Source: Methylacidiphilum infernorum V4
GTDB taxonomy: Bacteria; Verrucomicrobiota; Verrucomicrobiia; Methylacidiphilales; Methylacidiphilaceae
Direction: 5' to 3'
DNA: 64,000 nt
Assembly (NCBI RefSeq): GCF_000019665.1
Contig: NC_010794.1
Span: forward strand, 248,001 to 312,000
The notes under the pieces are model-generated. The model ran no database searches. It was not told where the DNA came from and saw nothing but the letters and a program-made list of their open reading frames with translations. The position numbers were made by a program, and so were the translations under genes. Positions 36,029 through 45,482 of the stretch are shown here, piece after piece. How positions within the stretch are numbered: position 1 is the stretch's first letter; each line of letters begins with the position of its first letter.

Positions 36029-36862
36029 ATGACAGCCTCTTTCCATCGAGTAGAATGGTCAAAATCAGTCCTTGTTTTAGCCGGTCATGGTTCTTTATAT
36101 AACCCCGATGCCGCTTTGCCCGTATATATCAATGCAGAAAAAATTAGGAGAAAAAAAATATTCAAAGAGGTTTACGAGTCCTTTTGGAAAGAAGAACCAT
36201 CTTTTCATCAAACCCTTTTGTCTATTCAATCTCCCTTTATCTATGTTGTTCCCTTTTTTTTAAGCCATGGTTTTTTTACGGCAAGGGTTATCCCCACCGA
36301 GATGGAAATCGAAGGGTCCCTTTCAAGGAAGGGAGACAAAAGGGTTGGCTATTGTAAAGCCATAGGAGAAAATCCCAAGGTGGCCGAGATTATTATTCAA
36401 GCTGTATATCAATCCATCCAGGACAAAGAGGATGATATTATAAAAGATGGCGCCCTTTTATTAGTCAGTCATGGAACAAGGAAAAATGCCCACTCTAAGG
36501 AGACGGTGTACAAGCATCTGGATTGGATAAAGAAAAGAAACTTGTTTAGAGAATGCCACGTTTTTTTTCTAGAAGAAGAACCCAGGGTTTCCGGTTGGAA
36601 AGAACAGGTAAAGTCGAAATTTGTTTTCTGCGTCCCTTTTTTTATTTCCGAAGGCGATCATTCCTATGTTGACGTTCCCAGGCTTATGGGAGTCACCGTT
36701 AAAAAGGGCCTGCCTGCAGCTTATAGCCCCCAAAAAATCGATGGCTTTTACCTCTGGTACACAAAGTCTGTGGGAACCCTTGAAGGGATGGATCAAATTG
36801 TTCTCGAACAGGTAGCCCAATTTGATGAATATTTTGGAGTACTGGCAGGGTTGGCTTGCTGA
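36029..36862 (+). CDS. cbiX: two-domain CbiX-type chelatase
   Basis: CbiX inserts a metal (Co2+ or Fe2+) into sirohydrochlorin. The 277-residue protein has two CbiX repeats: the first starts VLVLAGHGSLYNPDAALP and the second ALLLVSHGTRKNAHSK. Each holds the SHG/GHG metal-binding histidine, and a second His follows in VPFFLSHGFFTARV. The following gene overlaps its end and encodes a cysteine-cluster protein, an arrangement resembling the fused DR2241 family. That raises the chance of an Fe-S-linked chelatase. Confidence 0.83.
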   Translation: MTASFHRVEWSKSVLVLAGHGSLYNPDAALPVYINAEKIRRKKIFKEVYESFWKEEPSFHQTLLSIQSPFIYVVPFFLSHGFFTARVIPTEMEIEGSLSRKGDKRVGYCKAIGENPKVAEIIIQAVYQSIQDKEDDIIKDGALLLVSHGTRKNAHSKETVYKHLDWIKKRNLFRECHVFFLEEEPRVSGWKEQVKSKFVFCVPFFISEGDHSYVDVPRLMGVTVKKGLPAAYSPQKIDGFYLWYTKSVGTLEGMDQIVLEQVAQFDEYFGVLAGLAC

Positions 36863-37418
36863 AAACCCTCTACCGATACAGGTAGGAGAGCTTCAGCTTT
36901 GGGAAGGATATTGGATTTGTCACAAAAAGGATGTTTTGACCGATCCCTTGGTTCCCATTCCTTCTTTACTCGATTTAAAATTAAAGCTCCGCATGGACTC
37001 TAAAGGCCTGTTTCGACCATTAAAAGGAAAGCCAGGAATGGTTCGAGGCTGGAAATTTGGTCCTCTTGACGCAGAAAGTCTTTTTTACGCCCTTGAGGGA
37101 ATATACCCCTTGGCTCTCACTCATTGGATTGGGTACAAAGAGAAAATACTGCTCCCGGTTGACTTTAAAAGTACGATCCAAAGACAAGTAGGGATGTACC
37201 AGATATTGGAAAAAGGGGATGAAACACTGATCGATCGAGCCACCAGGGAAATCTGCTTGGGTCAATGCCTCCGTCAAAATCTCTGGTGGTCTAACCAACC
37301 GCTGATTGGGAGCAAGCCCTCTTCAATTCCCTTGGTTTGCCTGGAAGCCTGCCCTTTTTTCTTGGAACAGGCCAGAAAACTCCTCCTTAAGAAAAGGCAA
37401 CCCCGCTGCTCTGCCTAG
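36825..37418 (+). CDS. DR2241-like putative 4Fe-4S protein
   Basis: The product starts at ATG 36825 inside the end of cbiX, overlapping by about 38 bases in another frame, and has 197 residues. Near its C-terminus four cysteines occur in the patterns CLGQCLRQ and VCLEACPFF, a likely 4Fe-4S site resembling the C-terminal domain of the DR2241 family, where it is fused to a CbiX part. Here the two parts are separate overlapping genes and are surely co-translated. The N-terminal half is of unknown fold. The DR2241 assignment is from memory of the family pattern and needs a profile search. Confidence 0.6.
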   Translation: MNILEYWQGWLAENPLPIQVGELQLWEGYWICHKKDVLTDPLVPIPSLLDLKLKLRMDSKGLFRPLKGKPGMVRGWKFGPLDAESLFYALEGIYPLALTHWIGYKEKILLPVDFKSTIQRQVGMYQILEKGDETLIDRATREICLGQCLRQNLWWSNQPLIGSKPSSIPLVCLEACPFFLEQARKLLLKKRQPRCSA

Positions 37419-37475
37419 GGGCTCTTTTCTTGATTAAAGGGAAGACAACTTCGAATCGATTTTTCTACTGATTGA

Positions 37476-38759
37476 TCAGTTCAAAGCTTTGTAAAGAACT
37501 TTCGATTTCCTTCCGTTTTTTTCATACTTTATTTTTCTTTCCAAGGGCAGGATGGAAGGATCGGCTTCCTTAAAACCACCTTTTTGCATGAAATAAACAT
37601 AGGCTCGAGTAGACAAGAGGAAAAGTTGCTTGAATCCTTGTTCGGAAGAGATTTTTTCGGCAAACTTCATCAGTTTTCTGCCTATACCTTGATTTTCGTA
37701 GTTTTTGGCTACCGAAAGACAGCCCAGTTCTGCCTGAGAAGTTTTCGGATAAGGGTAAATGGCTATGCATCCCACGATCTGATTGTCGCGTTCAAAGACG
37801 TAGTAAAAAGGAAGGTCCCGGGCAATATCGCTTCCTTTTCGGGGTAGAATTTCATCCGCTTCGATAGGTTCCTGGATCAGCTTTAAGATGGCGCCGATAT
37901 CTTTTTTGCGTGCCTGCCTAATGGACTCATATTGATTGGCATAAATCATCGTGCCGATGCCCCGATTGGAAAATATTTCGGACAAAAGCGCCTCATCCAT
38001 GCGCCCATCTAAAACATGGACACGGTTGACCCCATTTTTGCAGGCATGGATAGCATGTTCTAGTTTAGAGCGGATAACTTCGGGAAGCATCTTGGAACAG
38101 TTCTTGTGAAACTCTTGGGAAGCAGCCACATCCAGTTCTCGGATGAGTTTCCCCTCCTCGTTGAGTATTCCGGGATAGGGACAAAGATAGATCAGCTTTT
38201 CAGCATGAAGGGCTTCGGCAACAGACTGGGCGACCGCATCAGAATTAATCCTGTAGCTCTTTCCCTCGCCGTCATATCCAATGGGGCTTATCACCGGGAT
38301 AATATTTTTTTGTAATAAATGTTCTATAAAAGGCACATCAATTTTTTTGACACGTCCTGTAAGTTGATAATCAATGCCCCCGACGATTCCAAAAGGGTGA
38401 GCAACGATGGCATTGGTGATGCATGCTTTTAGGTCAGAAGAGGAGAGGGCTTCTAATATTTGGAAACTCACTTTTGAAGAAGCCATAAGACTTAATTCGA
38501 AGGTCTTTTGATCGGTTACTCCAATTCCCGTGGTATCGGATAAATCGGTATCTAGGAGAACGGCAAGTTGCTTTAATTGATGCGCTATGCCGTGGACAAG
38601 GACTACCTTGATAGCCACACTTCTCAACACAGCTAGGTCCAATACCAGGTTTGAAAAGTTCTCGCAGGCAACGATAGCTCCGTCAATGGCTATGACGAAA
38701 ACTTTTTCTCGAAATTGGGGGATATAAGCAAGGATTCCTCTTAAATCAGAAACGTTCAT
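37476..38759 (-). CDS. argA: N-acetylglutamate synthase (ArgA type)
   Basis: This classical ArgA combines an N-terminal amino-acid-kinase fold (VVLVHGIAHQLKQL; ISPIGYDGEGKSYRINSD; ALHAEKLIYLCPYPGIL) with a C-terminal GNAT domain (ELGCLSVAKNYENQGIGRKLM, the acetyl-CoA loop). It catalyses the first step of arginine synthesis, glutamate plus acetyl-CoA, and is usually inhibited by arginine. The 427-residue length is normal and the frame is intact. It may be transcribed with the pdxA/mfd group, though a 94-base gap separates it from pdxA. Confidence 0.93.
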   Translation of the reverse strand: MNVSDLRGILAYIPQFREKVFVIAIDGAIVACENFSNLVLDLAVLRSVAIKVVLVHGIAHQLKQLAVLLDTDLSDTTGIGVTDQKTFELSLMASSKVSFQILEALSSSDLKACITNAIVAHPFGIVGGIDYQLTGRVKKIDVPFIEHLLQKNIIPVISPIGYDGEGKSYRINSDAVAQSVAEALHAEKLIYLCPYPGILNEEGKLIRELDVAASQEFHKNCSKMLPEVIRSKLEHAIHACKNGVNRVHVLDGRMDEALLSEIFSNRGIGTMIYANQYESIRQARKKDIGAILKLIQEPIEADEILPRKGSDIARDLPFYYVFERDNQIVGCIAIYPYPKTSQAELGCLSVAKNYENQGIGRKLMKFAEKISSEQGFKQLFLLSTRAYVYFMQKGGFKEADPSILPLERKIKYEKNGRKSKVLYKALN

Positions 38760-38853
38760 CTTTATAATAGCTTAAGCATGAAGTCTACTTCTCTTAACCG
38801 AACATATTTTTTATCCTTCATCCAATGAAAAAGAGAAAAGAATAAAAAAAAAT

Positions 38854-39738
38854 TTATCCACCTTTTTCTCTGGGTATGAGTTTGCAAGCCAGCTTGATGG
38901 CGGAGATCAGGCTTCTTGGATCGGCTTTATTTTGGCCTGCAATGTCCAGGGCTACACCGTGGTCGGGAGAGGTTCTGATTAAAGGAAGCCCTAGGGTGAC
39001 GTTGACGCCGGAATAAAAAGAGACGAGCTTAAAGGGAATTAATCCTTGATCGTGATAAGAGGCAACAACGCCATCATATTTTCCGAGGAGAACTTCTCTA
39101 AAAACGGAGTCGGGAGAAACCGGTCCATGAACGGGTAGTTCTTGGTTTCTAAGCTCGTTGATAGCGGGAATGAAAGTTTCGTTTTCTTCATTCCCAAAAT
39201 TCCCTCCTTCGCCGCAGTGAGGATTGAGCCCAGATATGGCTATGGTGAGGTTCGATTTTTTCTTTATTTTTTTTAAGAATTCAAGGAGGAGAACCGATGC
39301 AAGCTTTATTTTATCTTTAGTTATAGACTTGATCGCCTGGTAAAGGCTAACGTGGGTGGATAACAAGGAAAGATTAATTTTTGGGCTGGACATGGCCATG
39401 ATCACTTTGTCCCGGGGAACCCCGGCCTTGGCTGCAAAAAATTCGGTTTGGCCGGGATAAGGGAATCCTATTTGGAAAAGATTATCTTTGTGGATGGGAG
39501 AAGTGACAATAGCTTGAATCTCTTTTTTTTCCCACAGCTTATAGGCTTCTTCTAACGCTTCCCATGCAGCGGCGGCTGAGGAAGAAGAGAGTTTGCCGGC
39601 TTCAAACTTTGCTTTCGGTCCTATGACTTTGTAGTCGAACCGCTTTGGGATCTGGTTTGATTTTAAAGCCTTTGCAACGATTTCAGGACCGATCCCTGCG
39701 GGTTCTCCCAAGGTAATGCCTATGGTGGGAATGCGCAT
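38854..39738 (-). CDS. pdxA: 4-hydroxythreonine-4-phosphate dehydrogenase
   Basis: PdxA oxidises 4-phosphohydroxythreonine in pyridoxal phosphate synthesis. Visible motifs are ITLGEPAGIGPEIVAKAL, the divalent-metal histidines in LLSTHVSLYQAI and SYHDQGLIPFK, and TSPDHGVALDIAG. At 294 residues it is about 30-40 shorter than E. coli PdxA, mostly in the early nucleotide-binding region, but all key residues are present. It is the third gene of an apparent mfd, SurA-like, pdxA operon. Confidence 0.92.
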   Translation of the reverse strand: MRIPTIGITLGEPAGIGPEIVAKALKSNQIPKRFDYKVIGPKAKFEAGKLSSSSAAAAWEALEEAYKLWEKKEIQAIVTSPIHKDNLFQIGFPYPGQTEFFAAKAGVPRDKVIMAMSSPKINLSLLSTHVSLYQAIKSITKDKIKLASVLLLEFLKKIKKKSNLTIAISGLNPHCGEGGNFGNEENETFIPAINELRNQELPVHGPVSPDSVFREVLLGKYDGVVASYHDQGLIPFKLVSFYSGVNVTLGLPLIRTSPDHGVALDIAGQNKADPRSLISAIKLACKLIPREKGG

Positions 39739-39777
39739 CTTACTTTATGAAAAATACTTAACAATTATAAAAAAAAT

Positions 39778-40776
39778 TTAAAACATTTTTATGAAAGCTT
39801 TGGCTTTTAAATTATCCAGCCATTGTTGTTGAAGTTTTTGCCGTTGTTCCTGGATTAAAAGCCCTTCGATTTGCGTCCGAACCTCTGAAATGGGTTTAAG
39901 TTTACCCTTGCGCTTGTCTTCAAGCCGAATGATGTAATAACCGTCAAGGGTTTCTATGACTCCACTGGTTTGACCTGGATACATGGAAAAGGCGGCCTCG
40001 GCTATTTCAGGCCGCAAACTATCCTTTGTTACCCAACCTAGATCTCCTCCATCCATCCTTTTCGGTCCCTCGGAGTAGCTCCTTGCCAGTTCGGCGAAAT
40101 CGGCTCCCAATTGCAGCTTGCTTAAGAGTTCGGTTGCCGTTTCCCTTGCCGGATCGTATTCTTCTAACTGCCCGTTGACCGTGGCTCGTTTATCTTTAAA
40201 AGAGGTTTTCTGTAAAAAAATGATCCGAAGTTTTACTTGGGGAGGCTCAAAAAACTGGGCGATATGATCCTGGTAATATTTTTCTATCTGGTATGGCGAT
40301 ATGATCACGGGTTCTGAGACGTTTTTCATTCTCATGGCTTGGACGATGATCTGTTCAAGAAGCTGCTGTTTATATTGCTCTTCACTTATGCCGCTTGCCT
40401 GGAGTGTCCTAATAAAGGCGATCCTATCCCCGTCAAACTGCGTGCGGATAATATCCCTGACCCTTGATTCGATGAAGGAGTCGGGGATAGCGTACTTTTT
40501 ACTTTTGAAATCCTGGATGATCAATTCCCTGTCGATGAGCGCTCTTAGGGCACTGAGGCGGGCTTCCTTGATGCGATTGACCAGTTCGGATCCCTGGTAG
40601 GTCTCTCTCAATACCGCTTCATTAGGTTCTACCTGTTTCCTGACTTGGGAAAAAGTGATAACCTTGTCGTTAACAATAGCAGCAATACCGTCACTCCCTT
40701 GAGTTTGGGAAAACAAGTTTTGTTGTAAAAAAAGGAGAAGAAAGAATGGAAATAAAACTAGAAGCTTTCTAACCAT
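39778..40776 (-). CDS. SurA-like periplasmic parvulin peptidyl-prolyl isomerase
   Basis: The 332-residue product has a signal peptide (VRKLLVLFPFFLLLF...), then the SurA N-terminal pattern IAAIVNDKVITFSQV. A parvulin domain is recognised by SEGPKRMDGGDLGWVTKDSLRPEIAEAAF and PGQTSGVIETLDGYYIIRLEDK. Such proteins fold outer-membrane proteins in the periplasm. Its start overlaps the end of mfd by 19 bases, so the two are translated together. Only one parvulin domain is visible, so it is of the short SurA/PpiC type. Confidence 0.9.
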   Translation of the reverse strand: MVRKLLVLFPFFLLLFLQQNLFSQTQGSDGIAAIVNDKVITFSQVRKQVEPNEAVLRETYQGSELVNRIKEARLSALRALIDRELIIQDFKSKKYAIPDSFIESRVRDIIRTQFDGDRIAFIRTLQASGISEEQYKQQLLEQIIVQAMRMKNVSEPVIISPYQIEKYYQDHIAQFFEPPQVKLRIIFLQKTSFKDKRATVNGQLEEYDPARETATELLSKLQLGADFAELARSYSEGPKRMDGGDLGWVTKDSLRPEIAEAAFSMYPGQTSGVIETLDGYYIIRLEDKRKGKLKPISEVRTQIEGLLIQEQRQKLQQQWLDNLKAKAFIKMF

Positions 40777-43700
40777 TTTTTTATTTGCAAAATCTTATCC
40801 TTGGGTTCGGCTTCTATCAAGCGGGGGAATTTGCCCTGCTTTGTAAATAAATAATCGTTGTTTTTTATAAGCTTCAACTTGTCTCTTTCTGTTTCAACTC
40901 TTTCTATGCCTTTGCGTGCGGCAATGATACGGATTTCGACAAGGGAAAAGAGATGTTCTACAGGTTCCGGCCATGGTCCGTATCTATCTTTCCAGCTTTT
41001 TTTGATTTCTTCCAACTCTTCTGGCTGGCTGGCTTCGGCTAACTGTCTGTAAGCATGGAGCCTCTCTTGCCTTCTTTCCATGTAGGAAAAAGGAATGTAA
41101 GCTAAAGCATGCCGTCCTCCTCCAGGCTCGGGGAGCAAAAAATCAAGGGACAGCCGACAGTCGATTAGAGGTTCGGTCTCTTTGCCTTGAATCTTTTGGA
41201 TGGCTTTTTTAAGCAGCTTGCAATAAAGTTCAAATCCGATGGAGGCGATATGACCACTCTGAGAAGTCCCTAGGAGGTTGCCGGCTCCACGTATCTCTAG
41301 GTCTCTTAGGGCGATTTGAAATCCGGTACCCAGTTGGGAATGTTCTTGCATGGCCTTTATTCTTTTCTTGGCGTCGGATTGTATGAACAAGTCCCTCGGA
41401 AGTAAAAGATAGGCATAAGCCTTTTGATTGGATCTCCCCACTCTTCCTCTTAATTGGTAGAGATCGGCAAGCCCAAAAAGATCGGCTCTGTCAATGATAA
41501 TCGTATTGGCATTAGGGATATCCAATCCATTTTCGATTATACTCGTGGCGAGCAGGACATCGATTTTGCCCTCTACAAATCTTTCCATGACCTCTTCAAG
41601 TTCATGTTTTTTCATTCTCCCATGTCCAATATCGATTTTAATCGAGGGCAAAAGGGATTTTAACCTCGAGGCCACCTTTTCTATGGTTCTTATTCGGTTA
41701 TGGAGAAAATAAACTTGTCCCCCCCTATTTAATTCCCTTTCAATAGCCTGCCGGATAACCCTTTCATCGTACGGGCCAACGATGGTTTCTATGGGGAAAC
41801 GGTTGGGGGGAGGCGTTTCAATCAGGCTCATGTCCCTGGCCCCGGCCATGGCTAAATACAAAGTTCTTGGTATAGGCGTTGCGGAAAGCAGTAAGACGTC
41901 TATAAACCTGAATTTTTCTTTCCATTTTTCTTTTTGCAGAACACCAAATCGTTGTTCTTCATCAATCACGATCAGCCCCAAATCCTTGAACTCTACATCT
42001 GCGGACAACAATCTGTGCGTTCCCACCACGACATCTACGGTTCCTTCTTTAAGGCCGGCAAGAATCTCCTTTTCTTCGCTGTTTTTCACAAATCGGCAAA
42101 GAAGAGCTGTGTGAATAGGATAATCGGCGAATCTTTCCCTGAGGGTATTGAAATGCTGCTTGGCAAGAACTGTCGTTGGGGTAAGCAAAACGGCCTGTTT
42201 GCCGCCCATCACCGCCTTAAAGATGGCCCGGATAGCTACTTCGGTTTTCCCAAACCCAACGTCCCCGCAAATGAGCCTATCCATGGGCCTTTTGCTTTCC
42301 ATGTCTTTTTTTGTCTCTTCTATGGCTTTTAGCTGATCTGGAGTTTCTTCATAGATAAAAGCCTCTTCGAACTCCTTTTGCCACTGGTCGTCTTGGGGAA
42401 AGGCAAATCCTTCGAGAACTTCTCTTTCCGCATTGATCTTGAGTAATTTTTCTGCAAGATCTGTAACCGCTTTTTGTGCCGCTCTTTTAGCTTTTATCCA
42501 CCTGTTTCCCCCCAAAGAATCGAGTTTGGGTAGTTTTTTGGTGCCCCCAATGTACCGAGCGATAAGATGAGCCTGGTCTATGGGGACATAGAGCTTGGCT
42601 TGCTGGTCAAACTCCAGTTCGACCATTTCGGTGTTCGTTCCCTCTATCGTTTTAATGCCTTTAAACTTGCAAATCCCTTTTTGCAGGTGGACGACTATGT
42701 CCCCTTCCTTCCATTGTTCGAAAATATCGCTACCCAGCGGAGCCCTGAAATAATCGTTTTTTTGTTGGCTACGCAGCAATATCTTCTGGTTTTGGTACCT
42801 GCCGAAGATTTCTGCATCTGTCAAAATCGAAAGCTTGGCTTCAGGCCAGCAAAAACCCCTTAAAAGGGGACTTTTGGAAAAGAGGATTTTTTCAGTGCTA
42901 ATGCCTTGGTTATTTAGGATTTCCTTGAGACGGGATTCTTCGCCTTCGTTATTGACAAAAATCACCACTTCCCATTGTTTTTCGATCCATCGACCCAGCG
43001 CCTCTAGAAATAACTGCCATCTTCTTTCCTGGTAAAACCAATCCCCTTTTGGAGTATCGAGAAAAAGGTGGCTCTCAAAATGGATGCCTACGTCGGGAAT
43101 CGGTATTTCTGGGGATTTCGACCAAAATGTTGGTATCGCTTGAGGCAGGTAATCATGGAGGCTGGCCCCGCTCTTCAGCATATCTTCTAAATTGAAAAAG
43201 CAAAGATGGGCTTGAGCAAGGGGCTTGAATGAACGTTGGGTGATGGGATCAAATTGTCTTAAGGAAATAAGCCGATTGCCTTCCCATTCCATCCTCAGCG
43301 GATAGCAACTGTCCCAGCAGAAAGTGTCGATAATCGCTCCCCGTACCGCAAACTGGCCCCTGCAATCGACGGAATCGACCCTTTCATACCCGGCGGTGAC
43401 CAGCTTTTCAATGACGGCCTTTCTATCAAAAGAATTTTCTACAGCAAGGGGCAGGCGCTTTTCTTTTAATAGCTCAGGAGAGGGAAGAGCTTCTTCCATG
43501 GCCTGTTCGGTAGTGATGATGATTCCAGAAGGAAAATCGAGAAGGCTGTAAGCCGTGCTTAGCCTTTCGGCTAAAAATGTCGGGTCAGGCAAGCTTTCTG
43601 CCGGCACAGGCTCAACTTCGGGAAGGATGAGATAAGGACTTCCCCAGCATTCTAAACCGAGGGCAATTTCGTTGGTTTTTTTTATGTTTTCAGCTATCAC

Positions 43701-43928
43701 TAAAAGGGGTCCACGGTATACCCTGAGGAAAGAAGCCAGAAAGAAAGACTGGCCCGATAGAGGCAAAGAATCGATTGCGCAGTTTCTTTGCTCAATAATG
43801 CGGTGATGAAGATTTTTTAACAAGGGATGGTCCAGCCACTTTTCGTAAGAAAAGGTCATTTCTTTGCTTGCTTGGCTCGGACAACTCCCTTCTTTATTAT
43901 TCTGTAAGTTTAAATTGAGAGTGGCCAT
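40758..43928 (-). CDS. mfd: transcription-repair coupling factor Mfd
   Basis: Mfd removes stalled RNA polymerase and recruits UvrA. The protein has the UvrB-like N-terminal part (RGQFAVRGAIIDTFCWDSCYPLR), the RNA-polymerase-interaction/CarD-like region (IFEQWKEGDIVVHLQKGICKFKGI), and the RecG-like motor with Walker A (RLICGDVGFGKTEVAIRA), DEEQ (LIVIDEEQRFGV) and LRGRVGRSNQKAYAYLL. It ends in a C-terminal TRCF domain. Length is about 1056 residues with ATG 43928; a TTG 12 bases upstream and an ATG at 43859 are alternatives. It is slightly short of the usual 1100-1150. Confidence 0.95.
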   Translation of the reverse strand: MATLNLNLQNNKEGSCPSQASKEMTFSYEKWLDHPLLKNLHHRIIEQRNCAIDSLPLSGQSFFLASFLRVYRGPLLVIAENIKKTNEIALGLECWGSPYLILPEVEPVPAESLPDPTFLAERLSTAYSLLDFPSGIIITTEQAMEEALPSPELLKEKRLPLAVENSFDRKAVIEKLVTAGYERVDSVDCRGQFAVRGAIIDTFCWDSCYPLRMEWEGNRLISLRQFDPITQRSFKPLAQAHLCFFNLEDMLKSGASLHDYLPQAIPTFWSKSPEIPIPDVGIHFESHLFLDTPKGDWFYQERRWQLFLEALGRWIEKQWEVVIFVNNEGEESRLKEILNNQGISTEKILFSKSPLLRGFCWPEAKLSILTDAEIFGRYQNQKILLRSQQKNDYFRAPLGSDIFEQWKEGDIVVHLQKGICKFKGIKTIEGTNTEMVELEFDQQAKLYVPIDQAHLIARYIGGTKKLPKLDSLGGNRWIKAKRAAQKAVTDLAEKLLKINAEREVLEGFAFPQDDQWQKEFEEAFIYEETPDQLKAIEETKKDMESKRPMDRLICGDVGFGKTEVAIRAIFKAVMGGKQAVLLTPTTVLAKQHFNTLRERFADYPIHTALLCRFVKNSEEKEILAGLKEGTVDVVVGTHRLLSADVEFKDLGLIVIDEEQRFGVLQKEKWKEKFRFIDVLLLSATPIPRTLYLAMAGARDMSLIETPPPNRFPIETIVGPYDERVIRQAIERELNRGGQVYFLHNRIRTIEKVASRLKSLLPSIKIDIGHGRMKKHELEEVMERFVEGKIDVLLATSIIENGLDIPNANTIIIDRADLFGLADLYQLRGRVGRSNQKAYAYLLLPRDLFIQSDAKKRIKAMQEHSQLGTGFQIALRDLEIRGAGNLLGTSQSGHIASIGFELYCKLLKKAIQKIQGKETEPLIDCRLSLDFLLPEPGGGRHALAYIPFSYMERRQERLHAYRQLAEASQPEELEEIKKSWKDRYGPWPEPVEHLFSLVEIRIIAARKGIERVETERDKLKLIKNNDYLFTKQGKFPRLIEAEPKDKILQIKKWLESF

Positions 43929-44361
43929 GTTTGCGGTCAATGATACAGATAAAGTCTCCCCTTCTGGGGATCGTGTAAAAGCCTTCCTCTTCTAGTTCTG
44001 AGCCGAGATGGCAACAGGCGGAGATGCACTCGTCAAAAAGAGCGCAAAATTTTACTTCGATAAAGTCGGGGTTAAAATGGTACTCTTCGATGTAAAACTG
44101 GACCGTTTTCGAGGGCCATCCCTCTTCGCAATACTTTTCCAGGGGCAGGGCGGTCGGCTGGGACTTAAGCCAGTCCAGGAATTTCAGCTTGAAGAAGGGA
44201 TCGTCTTCCTTGAGATCTATCAAAGGAAAAGCAGAACTTAAAAAAGTCATAAAAGTAATAAAAAAAAGGGAAAGTAGCCTAATTTTTTTATCGTCTAAAG
44301 GATTTCTTTTTAGCTTAACGCCATGTAAAAAATATCTAATGAGGAAATCATGGGAAATCAA
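43897..44361 (-). CDS. exported protein of unknown function
   Basis: The 154-residue frame overlaps the 5' end of mfd by 32 bases. A signal-like hydrophobic stretch (IRLLSLFFITFMTFLSSAFPLI) is followed by a cysteine-containing soluble part (KFCALFDECISACCHLGSEL) and the ending RGDFICIIDRKHGHSQF. The start is unclear: TTG at 44361 would overlap the divergent lipoprotein start, and ATG at 44250 would shorten the signal. No family was recognised. The overlap with mfd suggests co-translation. Confidence 0.5.
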   Translation of the reverse strand: MISHDFLIRYFLHGVKLKRNPLDDKKIRLLSLFFITFMTFLSSAFPLIDLKEDDPFFKLKFLDWLKSQPTALPLEKYCEEGWPSKTVQFYIEEYHFNPDFIEVKFCALFDECISACCHLGSELEEEGFYTIPRRGDFICIIDRKHGHSQFKLTE

Positions 44362-44754
44362 CTGCGCTTTTTATTGTTATGCTTTCTTAGCCTTCCCTTT
44401 TGGGGTTGCATCTACTCCCACTATCTTCCCGAAGAAGGATATGTCTATGGACTAAAGCTGGGAAAAGGACAAAAGAAGACTGTCGATGGAGTGGATGTAT
44501 GGATGGGATCTAGACCCGATCGTCCCTACCGGGTGTATGGAACTCTTTATGACAAAAGGGGTAACGGGCCTTTCGAAAAAGGTCCTACCTTGAAGGGACT
44601 GGTTAAAAAAGCTAAACAAAGAGGAGCCGACGGCCTGATTATTCTTGTAAAAGAAAGGCAGTATGTTGGGGATACTCTCTATGCAACAAAAGTGGGGAGC
44701 GGAACCACGGAAAGCTTTTACTCAGCTCTTCTTGTCCGCTACCTTCCAGAATAA
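44350..44754 (+). CDS. small lipoprotein of unknown function
   Basis: The 134-residue product begins with a lipoprotein signal peptide ending in the lipobox LPFWGC. GAGGAAA lies just upstream of the ATG at 44350. The mature domain includes RPYRVYGTLYDKRG and KAKQRGADGLIILVKER, a pattern similar to small bacterial YbjQ/DUF4156-like lipoproteins in which an early strand is followed by a K...GAD motif. The family call is tentative. It is divergent from the exported-protein gene. Confidence 0.65.
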   Translation: MGNQLRFLLLCFLSLPFWGCIYSHYLPEEGYVYGLKLGKGQKKTVDGVDVWMGSRPDRPYRVYGTLYDKRGNGPFEKGPTLKGLVKKAKQRGADGLIILVKERQYVGDTLYATKVGSGTTESFYSALLVRYLPE

Positions 44755-45482
44755 ATTTCCCTATCCACTGCTTAACGAAGAGACAATCACTTCCTTGAGG
44801 TTATAACCGATTAAACCGTTTCTTTAATAGGAGGGGACTTTTTTGGATATCATCCGGGCGGCCTTGTTCGGGCTTCAAGGATGCCATTAAAAACTGATCC
44901 TAGGCTTCTTAGCGCGAATTTTTACCCTTCTTAGGACCTTCCAACCAAGGAAAACTCCTTGCCAAGCATTCCAATAAGCCGACCGGGGGAATATCCAACT
45001 CTGCCGCCTTGTCAGCCGGAAGAAAGAGCTTTAAGCTTATTCCAATTCTTTTGCTGGATGCCTCTATAACCTCTTCTAGTGATATTTGGCTTTGGATGCA
45101 CCGGGGCCTAAAACCACAGCTCTTAGTTGCTTTATAGCCGCTATTCTTTGCCGCTTAAAAAACTGTGAAGATGCCCCGCCAAGTTTAAGCAGGCCCTTCC
45201 CATCAAAAACAAGCTCTTTTCCCATGGGTTTAATTCCCGGTTGAGCGGTAGGATTGCTCGAACTCTGCTCAGGCAAGCATTCTCCACTTTCTTTATTTCT
45301 CTATAGGGATAAAGAAAGCCTTCTTGATTACTTATCGCAATGCAAAGCTGATGCAGGGCAGGTTATGGTGAGCAGAAGCTTTCCGGTTCCTTCCAAGTCC
45401 TTGGACCATGAGAAAACCCTTTATAGGCAAAGGGGGGATTTTGAACTGGCTTTTATCCTTGCCAGGAGATGATCTTGAAGGC
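44755..45482. other. 730-bp region with a decayed minus-strand reading frame
   Basis: No intact gene fits here. On the minus strand a frame ending at 44909 reads like a genuine protein end, including QISLEEVIEASSKRIGISLK and ADKAAELDIPPVGLLECL. Going upstream it runs into a stop near 45150, where another frame (about 45076-45276) carries on, as expected after a frameshift. The source gene was not recognised. The rest looks non-coding. Confidence 0.4.
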
